Assembly (NCBI GenBank): GCA_028871815.1
Contig: JAGWMJ010000003.1
Location: 62,001 to 126,000, forward strand
Direction: 5' to 3'
Length of the DNA stretch: 64,000 nt
Origin: Armatimonadota bacterium
Lineage (GTDB): Bacteria > Armatimonadota > Chthonomonadetes > Chthonomonadales > Chthonomonadaceae
Part shown: positions 1-9,304 of the stretch, one piece after another
How positions within the stretch are numbered: the stretch's first letter is position 1
Layout of the letters: every line of letters starts with the position of its first letter
Position numbers and translations under genes: made by a program
Notes under the pieces: generated by a model
The model's input: the letters and a program-made list of their open reading frames with translations, nothing else
Databases searched by the model: none
Told to the model about the DNA's origin: nothing

Positions 1-102
1 GCGCGAGCGCGCGGCTGGAGCGCGGGTATACTCATTTGAACCCACGCCGGCTTAAGTGTGCCGGCATCAGCTCCACAGCGTTATCCAGGAGAACCGCGTG
101 CG
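1..102 (+). promoter_or_regulatory. Leader upstream of the DUF1844-glmU operon
   Basis: No gene is visible here. A -10-like TATACT lies at 27-32 without a convincing -35. The two arms GCCGGC (46-51) and GCCGGC (60-65) can form a 6-bp hairpin with an 8-nt loop between the possible promoter and the first gene. AGGAGA at 86-91 is a ribosome binding site for the ATG at 103. The hairpin could equally terminate a gene to the left of the window. Confidence 0.3.
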
Positions 103-558
103 ATGAACGAGGAAGATGCGCCAGGATTTACGGTTGTGGATCGGCGCAGCAGCGGCGATGATGTTGTGGAGGCAACGGACGAAACCGTCGCTTCAATGCC
201 GGAAGTTGCACCCGACGTCGACCAGACCGATGCGGAGCCCGAGCTGCAGATGCCGCCGCCCGAGTACTTGCTCAATCTGGCATGCCTGAGCCTTTCGGTT
301 ACGGAACTCTGCGCTACGCTGGTGTTTGTACTGGACCAGAAAGCCCGTATCCATATGGGTCTCCTGGCGGACCCCAATACGGGTGAGGTGAAGGTTAGCC
401 TGGATGACGCCCGCCTGGCGATCGACCTTATCCAATTCCTTGCGCCAAGGGTTCGTCGTGAGATACCGCCTGAGGCAGCCGCAGAGCTGGATCGGCGCAC
501 CAACGATTTACGAATGAACTTTGTGACTCGCAGCCAGGGTCCCACGAAAGATGGGTGA
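103..558 (+). CDS. DUF1844 domain protein
   Basis: Small cytoplasmic protein of unknown function, 151 residues. The first 50 residues are acidic and look disordered. The conserved part starts at PPPEYLLNLA (residues 51-60) and continues through a hydrophobic helix (LSVTELCATLVFVL) and the DDARLAIDLIQFL helix, the pattern of the DUF1844 family. An in-frame GTG at 58 would add 15 residues, but the ATG at 103 has AGGAGA 11 bases upstream and was chosen. The stop overlaps the glmU start by 8 bp, so the two are probably co-translated. The family assignment is fairly sure; the role is not known. Confidence 0.8.
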   Translation: MNEEDAPGFTVVDRRSSGDDVVEATDETVASMPEVAPDVDQTDAEPELQMPPPEYLLNLACLSLSVTELCATLVFVLDQKARIHMGLLADPNTGEVKVSLDDARLAIDLIQFLAPRVRREIPPEAAAELDRRTNDLRMNFVTRSQGPTKDG

Positions 559-1999
559 CGCCACGCTTTCCGACTCGACGGCGGATGATCGACGTCCGCT
601 GGCGGCCGTGGTGCTGGCGGCGGGAAAATCGACCCGGATGCGCAGCGCCACGCCAAAGGCGCTGCACAACCTGTGCGGCATACCCATGGCGCAACACGTT
701 GTCAGAGCGTGCAGGGCCGTTGGGGCCGGCAATATTCACGTAGTTGTTGGCCACCAGGCAGAACTGGTCCGCGCGGGCCTGGGTGATGACGTGGAGTACG
801 TTGATCAACCGGTCCAGCTAGGCACCGGAGACGCTGTTGCGCAATGCCGGCCGGCGTTGGGCAGATGGCAGGGCGACATCCTGGTGATGGCCGGAGATGT
901 GCCGCTTATCCGCGGCGACTCGCTTGAATCCATGCTCCGTCTGCATTGGGTATCTGGAGCCGCGGTAACACTGTTGACGGCGGTGCTCCCGGATCCTACC
1001 GGGTATGGTCGCGTCGTGCGCAACGAACAGACGGACGAGATAACCGGCATCGTCGAGCACCGCGATTGCAGCCCGCAACAGCTGGCGATCCGCGAGGTGA
1101 ATCCCTCGATCTATGTGTTCCGCGCTGATGCCTTATGGACCGCTCTGGAGCGCATTACCAACAACAACCAACAGGGCGAGTACTATCTGACCGATACGCT
1201 CCATCTGCTGCGAGATATGGGAGAAAAGGTCGCCGGTCTGCCGGTACGCGATCACACCGAGGTATTCGGCGTTAACAACCGGATCGAGTTGTCACAGGCC
1301 GCTGCGATACTGCGCGGACGTATCCTGGACGCGCTGATGTTGTCGGGCGTATCCATCACCGACCCGGCGACGACCTGGGTGGACCTCGACATCACGGTTG
1401 GCGAAGATACGGTGATCGAACCGAACACACTGCTTTCGGGCAATACGCATATCGGGGCGGGATGCGTGATTGGCCCTGGAGCGCGCATCGTATCCAGTAC
1501 CATTGGCGACGGCAGCGTGATCTGTAGTTCTCAGGTAGTGGATAGCCGCATTGGCGCAGGATGTAAAGTGGGCCCATTCGCACACCTTCGGCCTGGGACA
1601 GTACTTGGTCAGGGTGTGAAGATTGGCGACTTTGTAGAGATCAAGAATTCCCGTTTGGAGACCGGCGCGCAGGCTTCGCATCTGGCCTATATCGGTGATG
1701 CCGAAATAGGCCGCAGTACAAACATCGGCGCCGGCACAATCACCTGCAACTACGACGGCGCCCACAAACATCGGACACGAATCGGCAGCAACGTTTTCGT
1801 CGGCTCCAACTCCACGCTGATCGCGCCGCTGGAGATTGGGGATGGGGCGTTTATTGCAGCAGGTTCGGCTGTTCCGGAGGATGTTCCAGCCGATGCGCTC
1901 GTGATTGCACGTGCCCGGCCTGTTACGAAGCCTGGCTGGGCCGCGGCGCGACGAGCGCAAGCTATGGCCACAGCCTCGCCGCAAAAGCCGCAGCCTTAG
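551..1999 (+). CDS. glmU: Bifunctional N-acetylglucosamine-1-phosphate uridyltransferase / glucosamine-1-phosphate acetyltransferase
   Basis: Makes UDP-GlcNAc in the cytoplasm by acetylating glucosamine-1-phosphate and then transferring UMP, feeding peptidoglycan synthesis. The 482 residues match the usual family length (about 450-460) with a short N-terminal extension. The nucleotidyltransferase motif LAAGKSTRM sits at residues 22-30, with K-S where most members have x-G. The C-terminal half is a left-handed beta helix of hexapeptide repeats, with HLRPGTVLGQG and SHLAYIGDAEIG followed by NIGAGTITCNYDG, the acetyltransferase active-site region. It overlaps the DUF1844 gene by 8 bp and is followed 31 bp later by prs, an order also seen in Firmicutes (gcaD-prs). 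Confidence 0.96.
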   Translation: MGDATLSDSTADDRRPLAAVVLAAGKSTRMRSATPKALHNLCGIPMAQHVVRACRAVGAGNIHVVVGHQAELVRAGLGDDVEYVDQPVQLGTGDAVAQCRPALGRWQGDILVMAGDVPLIRGDSLESMLRLHWVSGAAVTLLTAVLPDPTGYGRVVRNEQTDEITGIVEHRDCSPQQLAIREVNPSIYVFRADALWTALERITNNNQQGEYYLTDTLHLLRDMGEKVAGLPVRDHTEVFGVNNRIELSQAAAILRGRILDALMLSGVSITDPATTWVDLDITVGEDTVIEPNTLLSGNTHIGAGCVIGPGARIVSSTIGDGSVICSSQVVDSRIGAGCKVGPFAHLRPGTVLGQGVKIGDFVEIKNSRLETGAQASHLAYIGDAEIGRSTNIGAGTITCNYDGAHKHRTRIGSNVFVGSNSTLIAPLEIGDGAFIAAGSAVPEDVPADALVIARARPVTKPGWAAARRAQAMATASPQKPQP

Positions 2000-2030
2000 G
2001 CGACACTGAAGACCCGACAGGAGCTTTCGC

Positions 2031-2996
2031 GTGGAATTCGATTCAGGCTTCCGCATCTTCGCAGGTAACGCCAATCCGCAACTGGCCAGGGACATCGCTG
2101 CCGTCCTCAAGGTTCAGCTTGGTGCCATTACCGTCAGCAGATTCGCCGACGGTGAAAGCCGCGTCAAGATCGAGGAGAGCGCCCGTGGGCAGGATATCTT
2201 CATCGTGCAGCCGACCTGCGCGCCGGTGAACGACAACCTGATGGAACTGCTCATCATGCTGGATGCATTCCGTCGCGCTTCGGCCCGAAGAATTACCGTT
2301 GTGCTGCCTTACTATGGTTATGCCAGGCAGGACAAGAAGATCAAGCCGCGGGAACCGGTTACGGCACGACTTATCGCCAATCTGATTTCGCAGGCGGGCG
2401 CCACGCGCGTACTCTGCGTTGACCTGCATGCCGGGCAGATACAGGGCTTTTTTGACGTGCCGGTCGACCACCTGTACGCCGGACCCCTTATCGCCGAACA
2501 TCTCGTGGAGGAAGACCTGAAGGACGGAAACACCGTGGTTGTCTCCCCGGATGTAGGCGGGGTAGCGCGAGCGCGCGCTCTGGCCGAGCATCTTAGCACG
2601 CCCATAGCGATCATTGCTAAACGGAGACCCGAACCGAACAAAGTTGAGATCATGGAGATCATCGGCGATGTGGCCGGCAAGCGGTGTGTAATGATCGACG
2701 ATATGATCGACACGGGTTCCAGCATCGTGCAAGGCGCCGTCGCGCTGATGGACCGTGGCGCTGAGGAGGTGCACGCCTGCTGCACGCACGCCATACTAAG
2801 CGACCACGCTGTGGAGCGGCTCAAGGAGTCACCGCTGAAATCGGTAGTCGTTACCGATACAATCCCGGTCCCGCCGGAACGCCGATTTCCGCGCCTCAAA
2901 GTGCTGTCGGTGGCCAATCTGCTGGCCGAGGCGATCCACCGGATACATGACGATATGTCGGTAAGCGAGCTGTTCCGACATTATGCTGCGCACTAG
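2031..2996 (+). CDS. prs: Ribose-phosphate pyrophosphokinase
   Basis: Transfers pyrophosphate from ATP to ribose-5-phosphate to give PRPP for nucleotide, His and Trp synthesis. The 321 residues are the standard length. Visible motifs are the ATP-binding/flexible region PYYGYARQDKK (about residues 93-103), SPDVGGVARARALAEHL, and the PRPP-binding loop MIDDMIDTGSS (about 221-231). The start is GTG at 2031, served by AGGAG about 8 bases upstream. It lies 31 bp after glmU in the same direction and 20 bp before the start chosen for the next gene, so the four genes look like one operon. Confidence 0.96.
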   Translation: MEFDSGFRIFAGNANPQLARDIAAVLKVQLGAITVSRFADGESRVKIEESARGQDIFIVQPTCAPVNDNLMELLIMLDAFRRASARRITVVLPYYGYARQDKKIKPREPVTARLIANLISQAGATRVLCVDLHAGQIQGFFDVPVDHLYAGPLIAEHLVEEDLKDGNTVVVSPDVGGVARARALAEHLSTPIAIIAKRRPEPNKVEIMEIIGDVAGKRCVMIDDMIDTGSSIVQGAVALMDRGAEEVHACCTHAILSDHAVERLKESPLKSVVVTDTIPVPPERRFPRLKVLSVANLLAEAIHRIHDDMSVSELFRHYAAH

Positions 2997-3016
2997 AAGT
3001 GCAGCAGGAGTCGACC

Positions 3017-3853
3017 GTGGCAAAGGTTCAGATAGCGCGGACGAATGCGGCGCTGATCGCCGATGTTGACGGCACATCATCGCGAGCGGGTGGCGGTTGC
3101 TTCTGGTGGCTGGGCCAGCACTCGTTTATCGTTAAGGTTGGCGGCAGGGTTGTGTACATCGATCCTTTCCTCTCCCCGTTGCCGGCGCGCCAAACACCGC
3201 CGCTGCTGCTGCCATCCGATGTGACCAATGCCGACCTGGTGCTTGTTAGCCATGGCCATCTCGACCACCTGGATCCTTTTGCCCTTCGTGGAATCGGCAG
3301 CGCCTCGCCGGATGCCGTGTTTGTTTGCCCGAAAACGGAGGCGCACCGGCTCGTAGAGGAGGCGGGTATCGCAGAATCTCGCATCCGCGCCGCGTCGGCA
3401 GATGAGCATCTCCACGAGGCAGGTTTCGCGGTCACCACCATCAAGGCGAAGCACGAGTTCTTCCATGAGGACCCCGAACTCGGCTTCCCGTTTCTGGGAT
3501 TCGTACTGGAGCGCGATGGCGCCCGCCTCTATCACGCCGGAGACACAATACCGTGGGACGGGCTGGAGGCTCTGCTGCGGACATGGCCTCGCCTCGATGC
3601 TGCTCTGGTTCCGATTAATGGACGGGATGCCGAGCGCCTGAAGAACAACATAATGGGAAACCTGACGTTTCAGGAAGCGGCAGAACTAGCAGGCGAGCTC
3701 AATGTTGGTCTTGCCGTGCCCGCGCACTACGACATGTTCATTGGCAATCAGGAAGACCCGGCCCGATTTGTGGATTTCCTGGAGGCTAAGTATCCGCACG
3801 TGCCGCACTGGGTTGGTTCGGCGGGCGAGTGTGTCCCGTTTGGAGCGCGCTAG
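3017..3853 (+). CDS. Metal-dependent hydrolase, UlaG-like metallo-beta-lactamase fold
   Basis: Probable cytoplasmic Zn- or Mn-dependent hydrolase, 278 residues. The metal-binding signature HGHLDH sits in VSHGHLDHLDPFA. Further ligands are likely in KHEFFHED, YHAGDT and the late VPAHYDMF. The GCFWWLGQHSF start resembles UlaG (L-ascorbate-6-phosphate lactonase) and YtkL-type proteins. No ascorbate PTS genes are nearby, so the substrate cannot be named. An in-frame GTG at 2999 exists, but GTG at 3017 has CAGGAG six bases upstream and is preferred. The 3' end overlaps the opposite-strand IMPase-like gene by 4 bp. Confidence 0.85.
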   Translation: MAKVQIARTNAALIADVDGTSSRAGGGCFWWLGQHSFIVKVGGRVVYIDPFLSPLPARQTPPLLLPSDVTNADLVLVSHGHLDHLDPFALRGIGSASPDAVFVCPKTEAHRLVEEAGIAESRIRAASADEHLHEAGFAVTTIKAKHEFFHEDPELGFPFLGFVLERDGARLYHAGDTIPWDGLEALLRTWPRLDAALVPINGRDAERLKNNIMGNLTFQEAAELAGELNVGLAVPAHYDMFIGNQEDPARFVDFLEAKYPHVPHWVGSAGECVPFGAR

Positions 3854-4833
3854 GCGGTCCTGCCCGAATGGTAACCGTCGGGTCTTGCCGGAACGCTGCC
3901 AAGTTCCGCACAGCCGCGCTCAACGCTTTCCAGAATGGCCCCATGGAGCGCCGGTTTAGCCGCGGCGATCAACGTGCCGAAATTCGAAGGCTGCGTATCC
4001 AGCAGATCCCACCGATCGATCGGCAGACCGTGAGCGTCCGTAACACAGGCGCCTGCCTGGAGAGCGATGTACGCGGCTGCCGCCGCGTCATATGGGCACA
4101 AAGCGATCGGTCTCCCGTCGCCGTACGCATTGAATCGAGGCTGTAACCAGTCAAGCTCATGCAGCAGTCTGGCGCGAACGTCCACAACGGCCGAAAGCTG
4201 GCCAGTGGCCAGGCGGGTCAATTCAAACGCAGTGCTATTCAGTACAAAGAGACCGCCGCGGAGCGTGCAGCCGCTCACTACCTCATTTAGCACGCGGAAA
4301 ACCACGTCGAGCGGTGCGCCAACCACATCCACAGCGACTCCCGCTCTGCCCGGCTCCGCCCCTTCTCGGAGCAGAACCGGCAGTTCATGCCCGTCGTACC
4401 GGGATCTGGTCACGCTGCCACCCGAAGCAGCAATGCAATCGCCGGTTAGCAACTCCACAACCACGGCGGCATCCACGTCGCCGAAACATGGCCTTGCCAG
4501 CCCCGGAGCTGCCGCGATCGAAACAACGCAGGCTTCCAGACCTGCCATTGCGCTGCGCGTGCCGTCAATCGGATCGATGATCAACACCCTCTCATACGAA
4601 CTTCTGCCGCCAGGTACCCGCAGCCCGCGATCCTCCGTATACACTGCCCAGGGCAGGTGCTGCCGAGCCATGAAGCCTTCAATCGCTTCTTCGGCGACTT
4701 CGTCGATCTGAAAGGTGGTGTCGCCGCTTGATGCCTGGCCGGTGACGGTGCGTCCAGTTGCCGAACCAAGAAAAGGCAGCACCGCCGTGCGGACCGTATT
4801 CGCAAGCTGGGTCATCAAACCACAGGTATTCAC
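3850..4833 (-). CDS. Inositol-monophosphatase-like phosphatase
   Basis: Member of the Mg-dependent inositol monophosphatase/FBPase superfamily, 327 residues. The N-terminal acidic residues (VYTEDRG), the core IIDPIDGTRSA and the late PYDAAAAAYIALQAG (usually WDxAAG) are all visible, so the metal site looks largely intact. It is divergent from the second IMPase at 34851-35657 and about 60 residues longer; possible substrates include inositol phosphates, sugar bisphosphates and 3'-phosphoadenosine phosphate. It is read away from trxB, with a 68-bp spacer between the two starts, and converges on the upstream hydrolase gene. The family is clear but the specific substrate is not. Confidence 0.82.
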   Translation of the reverse strand: MNTCGLMTQLANTVRTAVLPFLGSATGRTVTGQASSGDTTFQIDEVAEEAIEGFMARQHLPWAVYTEDRGLRVPGGRSSYERVLIIDPIDGTRSAMAGLEACVVSIAAAPGLARPCFGDVDAAVVVELLTGDCIAASGGSVTRSRYDGHELPVLLREGAEPGRAGVAVDVVGAPLDVVFRVLNEVVSGCTLRGGLFVLNSTAFELTRLATGQLSAVVDVRARLLHELDWLQPRFNAYGDGRPIALCPYDAAAAAYIALQAGACVTDAHGLPIDRWDLLDTQPSNFGTLIAAAKPALHGAILESVERGCAELGSVPARPDGYHSGRTA

Positions 4834-4901
4834 AGGCGCCTATCCTCAGGTATCGTTAGCACACGCTCGCGATGGGGCGGCATGAAAGGCAAGTTTACCG
4901 T

Positions 4902-5897
4902 ATGACGCGTGACCTCATTATCCTCGGCTCGGGACCTGCCGGCTACACAGCGGCACTCTACACCGGCCGCGCCAATCTGAAGCCGCTTCTCATTGATGGC
5001 GGTGCCGGGCATGGTCAGGACCTTCTCGGTGCTGGTGGGCAGCTTACAATCACCACAGAGGTTGAGAACTACCCTGGATTCGAGCACGGAATACAGGGCC
5101 CAGAGTTGATGGAGATCATGCGCAAACAGGTGCTGCGTTTCAACGTCGATCTCGTGGAGGATCTGGCAACGCGCGTGGATCTTGGCAGCCGACCATTTAA
5201 GGTATGGGTCGGCGACGAACTGTATGAGTCCAAAGCGCTTATCGTCACGACTGGAGCGTCGGCGAAATGGCTGGGCTTGCCGGAGGAGCGGCCGGTCTGG
5301 GAAGGCGGACTTGGCGGCGCCGGTATCTCTGCGTGCGCAACCTGCGACGGCTTCTTCTTCCGCAATATGCCGGTTGCTGTTATCGGTGGTGGTGACACGG
5401 CGATGGAGGAAGCGCTGTACCTCGTGAACCATGCCGCGCGCGTTTTCGTCATCCATAGGCGCGACACTCTGCGAGCGTCCAAGATTATGCAGGACCGGGC
5501 GAGCAATCACCCCAAGATTGAGTTCCTCTGGAATAAACGAGTGGCGGAAGTACACGATCCTGCCGAAAAAAAGCTTTCTGGTTTGACGTTGGTGGATACG
5601 GAGACGGGCGATCGCTCGGAGCTTGCAGTGCAGGGCATGTTCGTAGCTATCGGTCACAAACCGAATACGGACCTGTTTGTCGGACAGTTGGAGTTGGATG
5701 CTGCCGGCTACATCGTGACCCACCATAACGTTCGTACCACCCGATTCGGTGTTTACGCGGCGGGTGACGTGCAGGATCCCGAGTACCGCCAGGCCGTAAC
5801 GGCAGCAGGAAGCGGCTGTATGGCGGCAATTGAGGCCGAGCGACTGCTTGAGCTTGAGAGGGCCGTCGGACCAGAGAATGCGGCTGCCGGATGGTGA
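4902..5897 (+). CDS. trxB: Thioredoxin-disulfide reductase
   Basis: FAD- and NADPH-dependent reductase that keeps thioredoxin reduced, 331 residues. The N-terminal FAD-binding ILGSGPAGYTAALYTGRANL, the redox CATCDG motif with its two active cysteines, the NADPH-binding VIGGGDTAMEEALYL and the C-terminal YAAGDVQDPEYRQAVTAAGSG are all present. Residues VIHRRDTLRASK also match the family. A TTG/ATG-type start ten codons upstream (4872) is open, but the family begins at MTRDLIILGSGPAG, so ATG 4902 was chosen. The gene stands alone, divergent from the IMPase-like gene and converging on a lipoprotein gene four bases away. Confidence 0.96.
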   Translation: MTRDLIILGSGPAGYTAALYTGRANLKPLLIDGGAGHGQDLLGAGGQLTITTEVENYPGFEHGIQGPELMEIMRKQVLRFNVDLVEDLATRVDLGSRPFKVWVGDELYESKALIVTTGASAKWLGLPEERPVWEGGLGGAGISACATCDGFFFRNMPVAVIGGGDTAMEEALYLVNHAARVFVIHRRDTLRASKIMQDRASNHPKIEFLWNKRVAEVHDPAEKKLSGLTLVDTETGDRSELAVQGMFVAIGHKPNTDLFVGQLELDAAGYIVTHHNVRTTRFGVYAAGDVQDPEYRQAVTAAGSGCMAAIEAERLLELERAVGPENAAAGW

Positions 5898-5901
5898 TAG
5901 C

Positions 5902-6348
5902 TCAGCGATGACGCGTGCGCAGCCGCTGCATGACCCTGCGTGTCGCGGCGTCCGCGCTGGTTTGCATTAGCTCAATGCCGGTTCCATTTTGTCCTGGGAA
6001 AATGCGAATGCTATCTTGTTTGCGCTGTTCAGGCCGTTCGAATCGCGCTTCTTTGCCATTTGGAGTCTGCTCGATCACGTGGGTTGCTGAAGGGAATGCC
6101 GAACGGTACCATGCCGTCACGGTGCTGTACGACGCCGGAGTATTGTATACGGCAATCGAAACCGTCGGCATCTCTACGCGCATCGGCTGGCCACTGTCGT
6201 CGATGAGTGGCTTCGCGCCCGGGAACAGAGGCATTCCCATAAACGCGCCGGCCGCGCGACTCGCCGGCGAGACCCTCATTCGCGACGCGCATCCACATAT
6301 GGTGAACGGAATAACGGCGGAGACCAGCAACGCACACCGACACCACAC
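5902..6348 (-). CDS. Small putative lipoprotein
   Basis: Unrecognised exported protein of about 148 residues. The start region CALLVSAVIPFTICGC is a short hydrophobic segment ending in a lipobox-like ICGC, so it is probably lipidated and anchored at a membrane. The mature part contains MGMPLFPGAKPL and a region with YNTPASYSTVTAWYRSAFP that resembles proteins measuring or binding small ligands, but no family is certain. The ORF is open to a TTG at 6390, which would overlap the scpA start by 21 bp head to head; the GTG at 6348 avoids this and still gives a signal peptide. The spacer to scpA is then 21 bp and must hold both promoters. Confidence 0.55.
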   Translation of the reverse strand: MWCRCALLVSAVIPFTICGCASRMRVSPASRAAGAFMGMPLFPGAKPLIDDSGQPMRVEMPTVSIAVYNTPASYSTVTAWYRSAFPSATHVIEQTPNGKEARFERPEQRKQDSIRIFPGQNGTGIELMQTSADAATRRVMQRLRTRHR

Positions 6349-6369
6349 GGTGCGACAGTAGGTCCGGCG

Positions 6370-7155
6370 ATGGCTCAAATCAATCTCCAAGGGTCAAACG
6401 TAAGTGCGGCTGGCGTTACGATAAGCATTCCCGTATTCGAGGGTCCGCTCGAACTGTTGCTGCAGTTGCTGCGCCAAAACCAGGTAGAGATCTATGATAT
6501 CCCAATCGCCGTGATAACCGCCCAGTACCTTGAGCTTGTCAGGCTGGTTCAGCTGCACAACCTGGGCGAGCTCGGAGACTACCTGGTGATGGCGGCCACG
6601 CTCATAGAAATCAAGTCACGCATGCTGCTGCCGCGGCCGCCTTCCGTTGATGCAGACGATGAAGACGACCCGCGTGCCGAGCTGGTGGCCAGATTGCTCG
6701 AGTACGAAAGAGTTCGCGATTCAGCCGAGTATCTCGCAGAGTGTGAGGCAGCACGACGAGATCTCTGGTTCCGGCTTGGCGGTTCGGTTGTAGACGGGTG
6801 GGCAATCCCGCTGGCGCAACCGGATGCCGACCCGATGACTTTGCTCAAGGCCCTACAGCGAGTTCTGGCGCGTGTGGGAATCGAGGATCGCGAATCCGCG
6901 CCGCCTCTGACACGGCGCCGCGTTTCACTTCGCCTGAAGATGGCGGAGGTGCTGCAACAGTTGGAGAGCGCATCGGGTTCCCTGGCCTTCGATGATCTTT
7001 TTAACGTCGAAACGCGCATCGGCGAGATTGTAATCACATTTCTTGCCCTGCTGGAACTGATGCGGCGCGGCCGCCTACGTGCCGTTCAACGGGCACATGA
7101 CGCGCCGATACGCATCCGGCTGACGCCGTCGGAGGAACGCGTTGCGACGCACTGA
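6370..7155 (+). CDS. scpA: Segregation and condensation protein A
   Basis: Kleisin subunit of the SMC-ScpAB condensin, bridging the SMC heads with ScpB in chromosome compaction and segregation. The 261 residues are the usual length. The N-terminal VFEGPLELLLQLLRQNQVEI and the LGDYLVMAATLIEIKSRMLL helix are the family signature, and the C-terminal winged-helix region includes FLALLELMRRGRLRAVQ. The last 14 bp overlap scpB. No smc gene is in the window. Confidence 0.95.
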   Translation: MAQINLQGSNVSAAGVTISIPVFEGPLELLLQLLRQNQVEIYDIPIAVITAQYLELVRLVQLHNLGELGDYLVMAATLIEIKSRMLLPRPPSVDADDEDDPRAELVARLLEYERVRDSAEYLAECEAARRDLWFRLGGSVVDGWAIPLAQPDADPMTLLKALQRVLARVGIEDRESAPPLTRRRVSLRLKMAEVLQQLESASGSLAFDDLFNVETRIGEIVITFLALLELMRRGRLRAVQRAHDAPIRIRLTPSEERVATH

Positions 7156-7714
7156 CGCAGCCGCTCCTGTATCGCCGGAACAGACCTTCGTACCGGTGAC
7201 GGAAGGACTCCTGTTCGCAGCCGATCGTCCGCTGACGGTTGAGGAGGTTGCCGCGGCGCTCGAGACCGAGCCATGGCTCACCGAGGATGTGCTGCGGGCC
7301 GTTCGCAGGCATCTGGATAGTACTGGGAGCGGTTTGCAGCTTCTTCAGATCGCCGGCGGATGGCAGCTGGCCACCAGGCCCGAGCACGCTCCAGTGATCG
7401 CCCGCCTGAGCCAACAATCCGCCCAACGCCTATCCAGAGCAGCACTCGAAACTCTCTCAATTGTGGCTTACCATGCCCCTGTCACCATCCCGGAAATCGA
7501 GGCTGTCCGCGGTGTATCGTCGGGCTCGGTACTCAAGACGCTGCTGGATCGCGGCCTGATTATCGAGCAGGGGCGCAAGGATGCTCCCGGCCGACCAGTT
7601 CTGTATGTCACCACCGATGAGTTCCTGCACTACTTCGGGTTGGCAACTCTGGATGATCTGCCGCCCCTACCAGTCGCGGAAGCCACCTCGGAAGCCGATA
7701 CGGTATCGGTATAA
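7142..7714 (+). CDS. scpB: Segregation and condensation protein B
   Basis: Winged-helix partner of ScpA in the SMC complex, 190 residues. The N-terminal [20 protein letters not shown] and the central [20 protein letters not shown] plus [17 protein letters not shown] are characteristic. The start is TTG at 7142, chosen because GGAGG lies six bases upstream (7131-7135) inside the end of scpA; the 14-bp overlap suggests translational coupling. The last codons carry a perfect dyad and a -10-like box that may belong to hslU. Confidence 0.93.
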   Translation: MRRTDAAAPVSPEQTFVPVTEGLLFAADRPLTVEEVAAALETEPWLTEDVLRAVRRHLDSTGSGLQLLQIAGGWQLATRPEHAPVIARLSQQSAQRLSRAALETLSIVAYHAPVTIPEIEAVRGVSSGSVLKTLLDRGLIIEQGRKDAPGRPVLYVTTDEFLHYFGLATLDDLPPLPVAEATSEADTVSV

Positions 7715-7715
7715 T
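7695..7715 (+). promoter_or_regulatory. Dyad plus -10 box ahead of hslU
   Basis: CCGATAC (7695-7701) and GTATCGG (7703-7709) form a perfect inverted repeat around a single G, immediately followed by a consensus TATAAT (7710-7715) and then another half-site ATCGG. The dyad lies in the last codons of scpB, 35 bp before the hslU start. It reads like an operator abutting a promoter, although no good -35 is present at the usual distance. It could also be chance repetition of the codons for D-T-V-S-V. Confidence 0.4.
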
Positions 7716-7749
7716 ATCGGTTCGCACCAAGGGACTGTCGCACGTCAAT

Positions 7750-9273
7750 ATGCCAGAAATCACCGAAGACCTTACACCGAGCCAGATTGTTCTGGAACTG
7801 GATCGATATATTGTTGGACAGGCTGCCGCAAAGCGAGCCGTTGCCGTCGCGCTGCGCAACAGGTACCGGCGCCGCCTTATGCCCGATGACCTCCGCGACG
7901 AAGTAATACCGAAAAACATCCTGATGATCGGGCCAACGGGCGTTGGCAAAACGGAGATCGCCCGGCGTCTTGCCACACTGGCCGCAGCTCCATTCGTTAA
8001 AGTGGAGGCCACCAAGTTCACAGAGGTCGGTTACGTAGGGCGCGATGTGGACTCGATGATTCGCGATCTCACGCAGGTTGCGGCCCGGTTGGTGGAAGCT
8101 GAGAAGCGCACAGAAGTACGTCCGGAGGCACAGCGTCGAGCCATCGAACGCCTACTGGATATACTACAGCCGGCCTCTGGGGAGAGTGCGGCTGCCAAGC
8201 AGCGCCCACGGGAGGGTGAACCCGGCGACGTCATGGCACAAATGCGCCGATTGGTAGGTTCGATCTTCTCAAGCGAAGATGGTCCGGTGGTTGCGCCGAC
8301 CGTGCCGGAACCGCCGGCAGAGCCGGAGGCCGAGCTCACGCCGGAAGCCGCCGATAAGAAGAAACGTGACGCTGAGCGCCGAGCAAGAATCCGCGAGCGG
8401 TTGAAGGAGCAACTGTTAGCGGGGACACGCGACGAGGAACTGATAAGCGTCACCGTCGCGGATCGCGGGCGTCCACCGATGATGCAGTTCTTCGGGCCAC
8501 AAGGGATGGAAGAGATGGGCATGGATATGAGCAGCTCATTGGGCGGGATGATGCCGCAAAAGCGGCGAACGCGTAAAATGACGATCGGCGAGGCAAAGGC
8601 CGTCTTTACCGAGGAGGAAGCTGCCGCGATTATCGATCGTGACGCGGTGATGAAGGATGCGGTGCTGCGCACCGAACAGACCGGCATCGTATTTGTGGAC
8701 GAGATCGATAAGATTGCGGGAAAGAGCGGTCCTGGTGGTGCCGGCGGACCAGACGTTTCGCGGGAAGGCGTGCAGCGCGACATCCTGCCAATTCTCGAGG
8801 GATCGACGGTAAACACCAAATATGGGCCCGTAAAAACGGACCACATCCTCTTTATCGCTGCCGGAGCCTTCCATGTGTCCAAACCGTCCGACCTGATACC
8901 GGAACTCCAGGGCCGCCTGCCGATCCGGGTTGAGCTTGAGAACCTGAATCAGGATGACTTTGAGCGGATCCTGGTTGAACCCAGGAACGCGTTAACGCGG
9001 CAGTACACCGGGTTACTTGCAACCGAGGGAGTTACTTTGGAGTTCACTGCCGAGGGCATTGCCGAGATAGCCCGGGTTGCGGCCGCGGTCAACCGCTCCA
9101 GTGAGAACATCGGCGCGCGGCGATTGCACACCGTGATGGAAAAGCTGCTGGAGGATGTGTCGTTTGATGCTCCCGATCTGGACTCTCCCGTGATCCATAT
9201 CGATGACGAGTATGTTCGGACGCGATTGTCCAAAATCGCAAGCGATGAAGACCTGAGCAGATACATCCTTTAG
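7750..9273 (+). CDS. hslU: ATP-dependent protease ATPase subunit HslU
   Basis: AAA+ unfoldase of the HslUV (ClpYQ) protease, which feeds unfolded substrates to HslV. Walker A GPTGVGKT is at residues 61-68, the pore-loop region [14 protein letters not shown] follows, and Walker B IVFVDEID is near 313-319. The variable I domain (about 110-270) is long and acidic/Met-rich, making the protein 507 residues against the usual 440-465. The C-terminus EDLSRYIL keeps the conserved tail that docks in HslV. No hslV is within 40 kb here; it normally lies directly upstream. The start ATG 7750 has no strong Shine-Dalgarno site. Confidence 0.95.
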   Translation: MPEITEDLTPSQIVLELDRYIVGQAAAKRAVAVALRNRYRRRLMPDDLRDEVIPKNILMIGPTGVGKTEIARRLATLAAAPFVKVEATKFTEVGYVGRDVDSMIRDLTQVAARLVEAEKRTEVRPEAQRRAIERLLDILQPASGESAAAKQRPREGEPGDVMAQMRRLVGSIFSSEDGPVVAPTVPEPPAEPEAELTPEAADKKKRDAERRARIRERLKEQLLAGTRDEELISVTVADRGRPPMMQFFGPQGMEEMGMDMSSSLGGMMPQKRRTRKMTIGEAKAVFTEEEAAAIIDRDAVMKDAVLRTEQTGIVFVDEIDKIAGKSGPGGAGGPDVSREGVQRDILPILEGSTVNTKYGPVKTDHILFIAAGAFHVSKPSDLIPELQGRLPIRVELENLNQDDFERILVEPRNALTRQYTGLLATEGVTLEFTAEGIAEIARVAAAVNRSSENIGARRLHTVMEKLLEDVSFDAPDLDSPVIHIDDEYVRTRLSKIASDEDLSRYIL

Positions 9274-9304
9274 ATCGCCAGGTTGCGGAACCGAGGTACA
9301 TCCG

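Noticed and set aside
1292-2110. Long antisense ORF opposite glmU and prs
   Set aside because: Shadow of strongly conserved genes on the other strand; no family motif or start signal.
6030-6050. GTTCGAATC, a tRNA-like T-loop
   Set aside because: No cloverleaf around it and it is inside the small lipoprotein gene.
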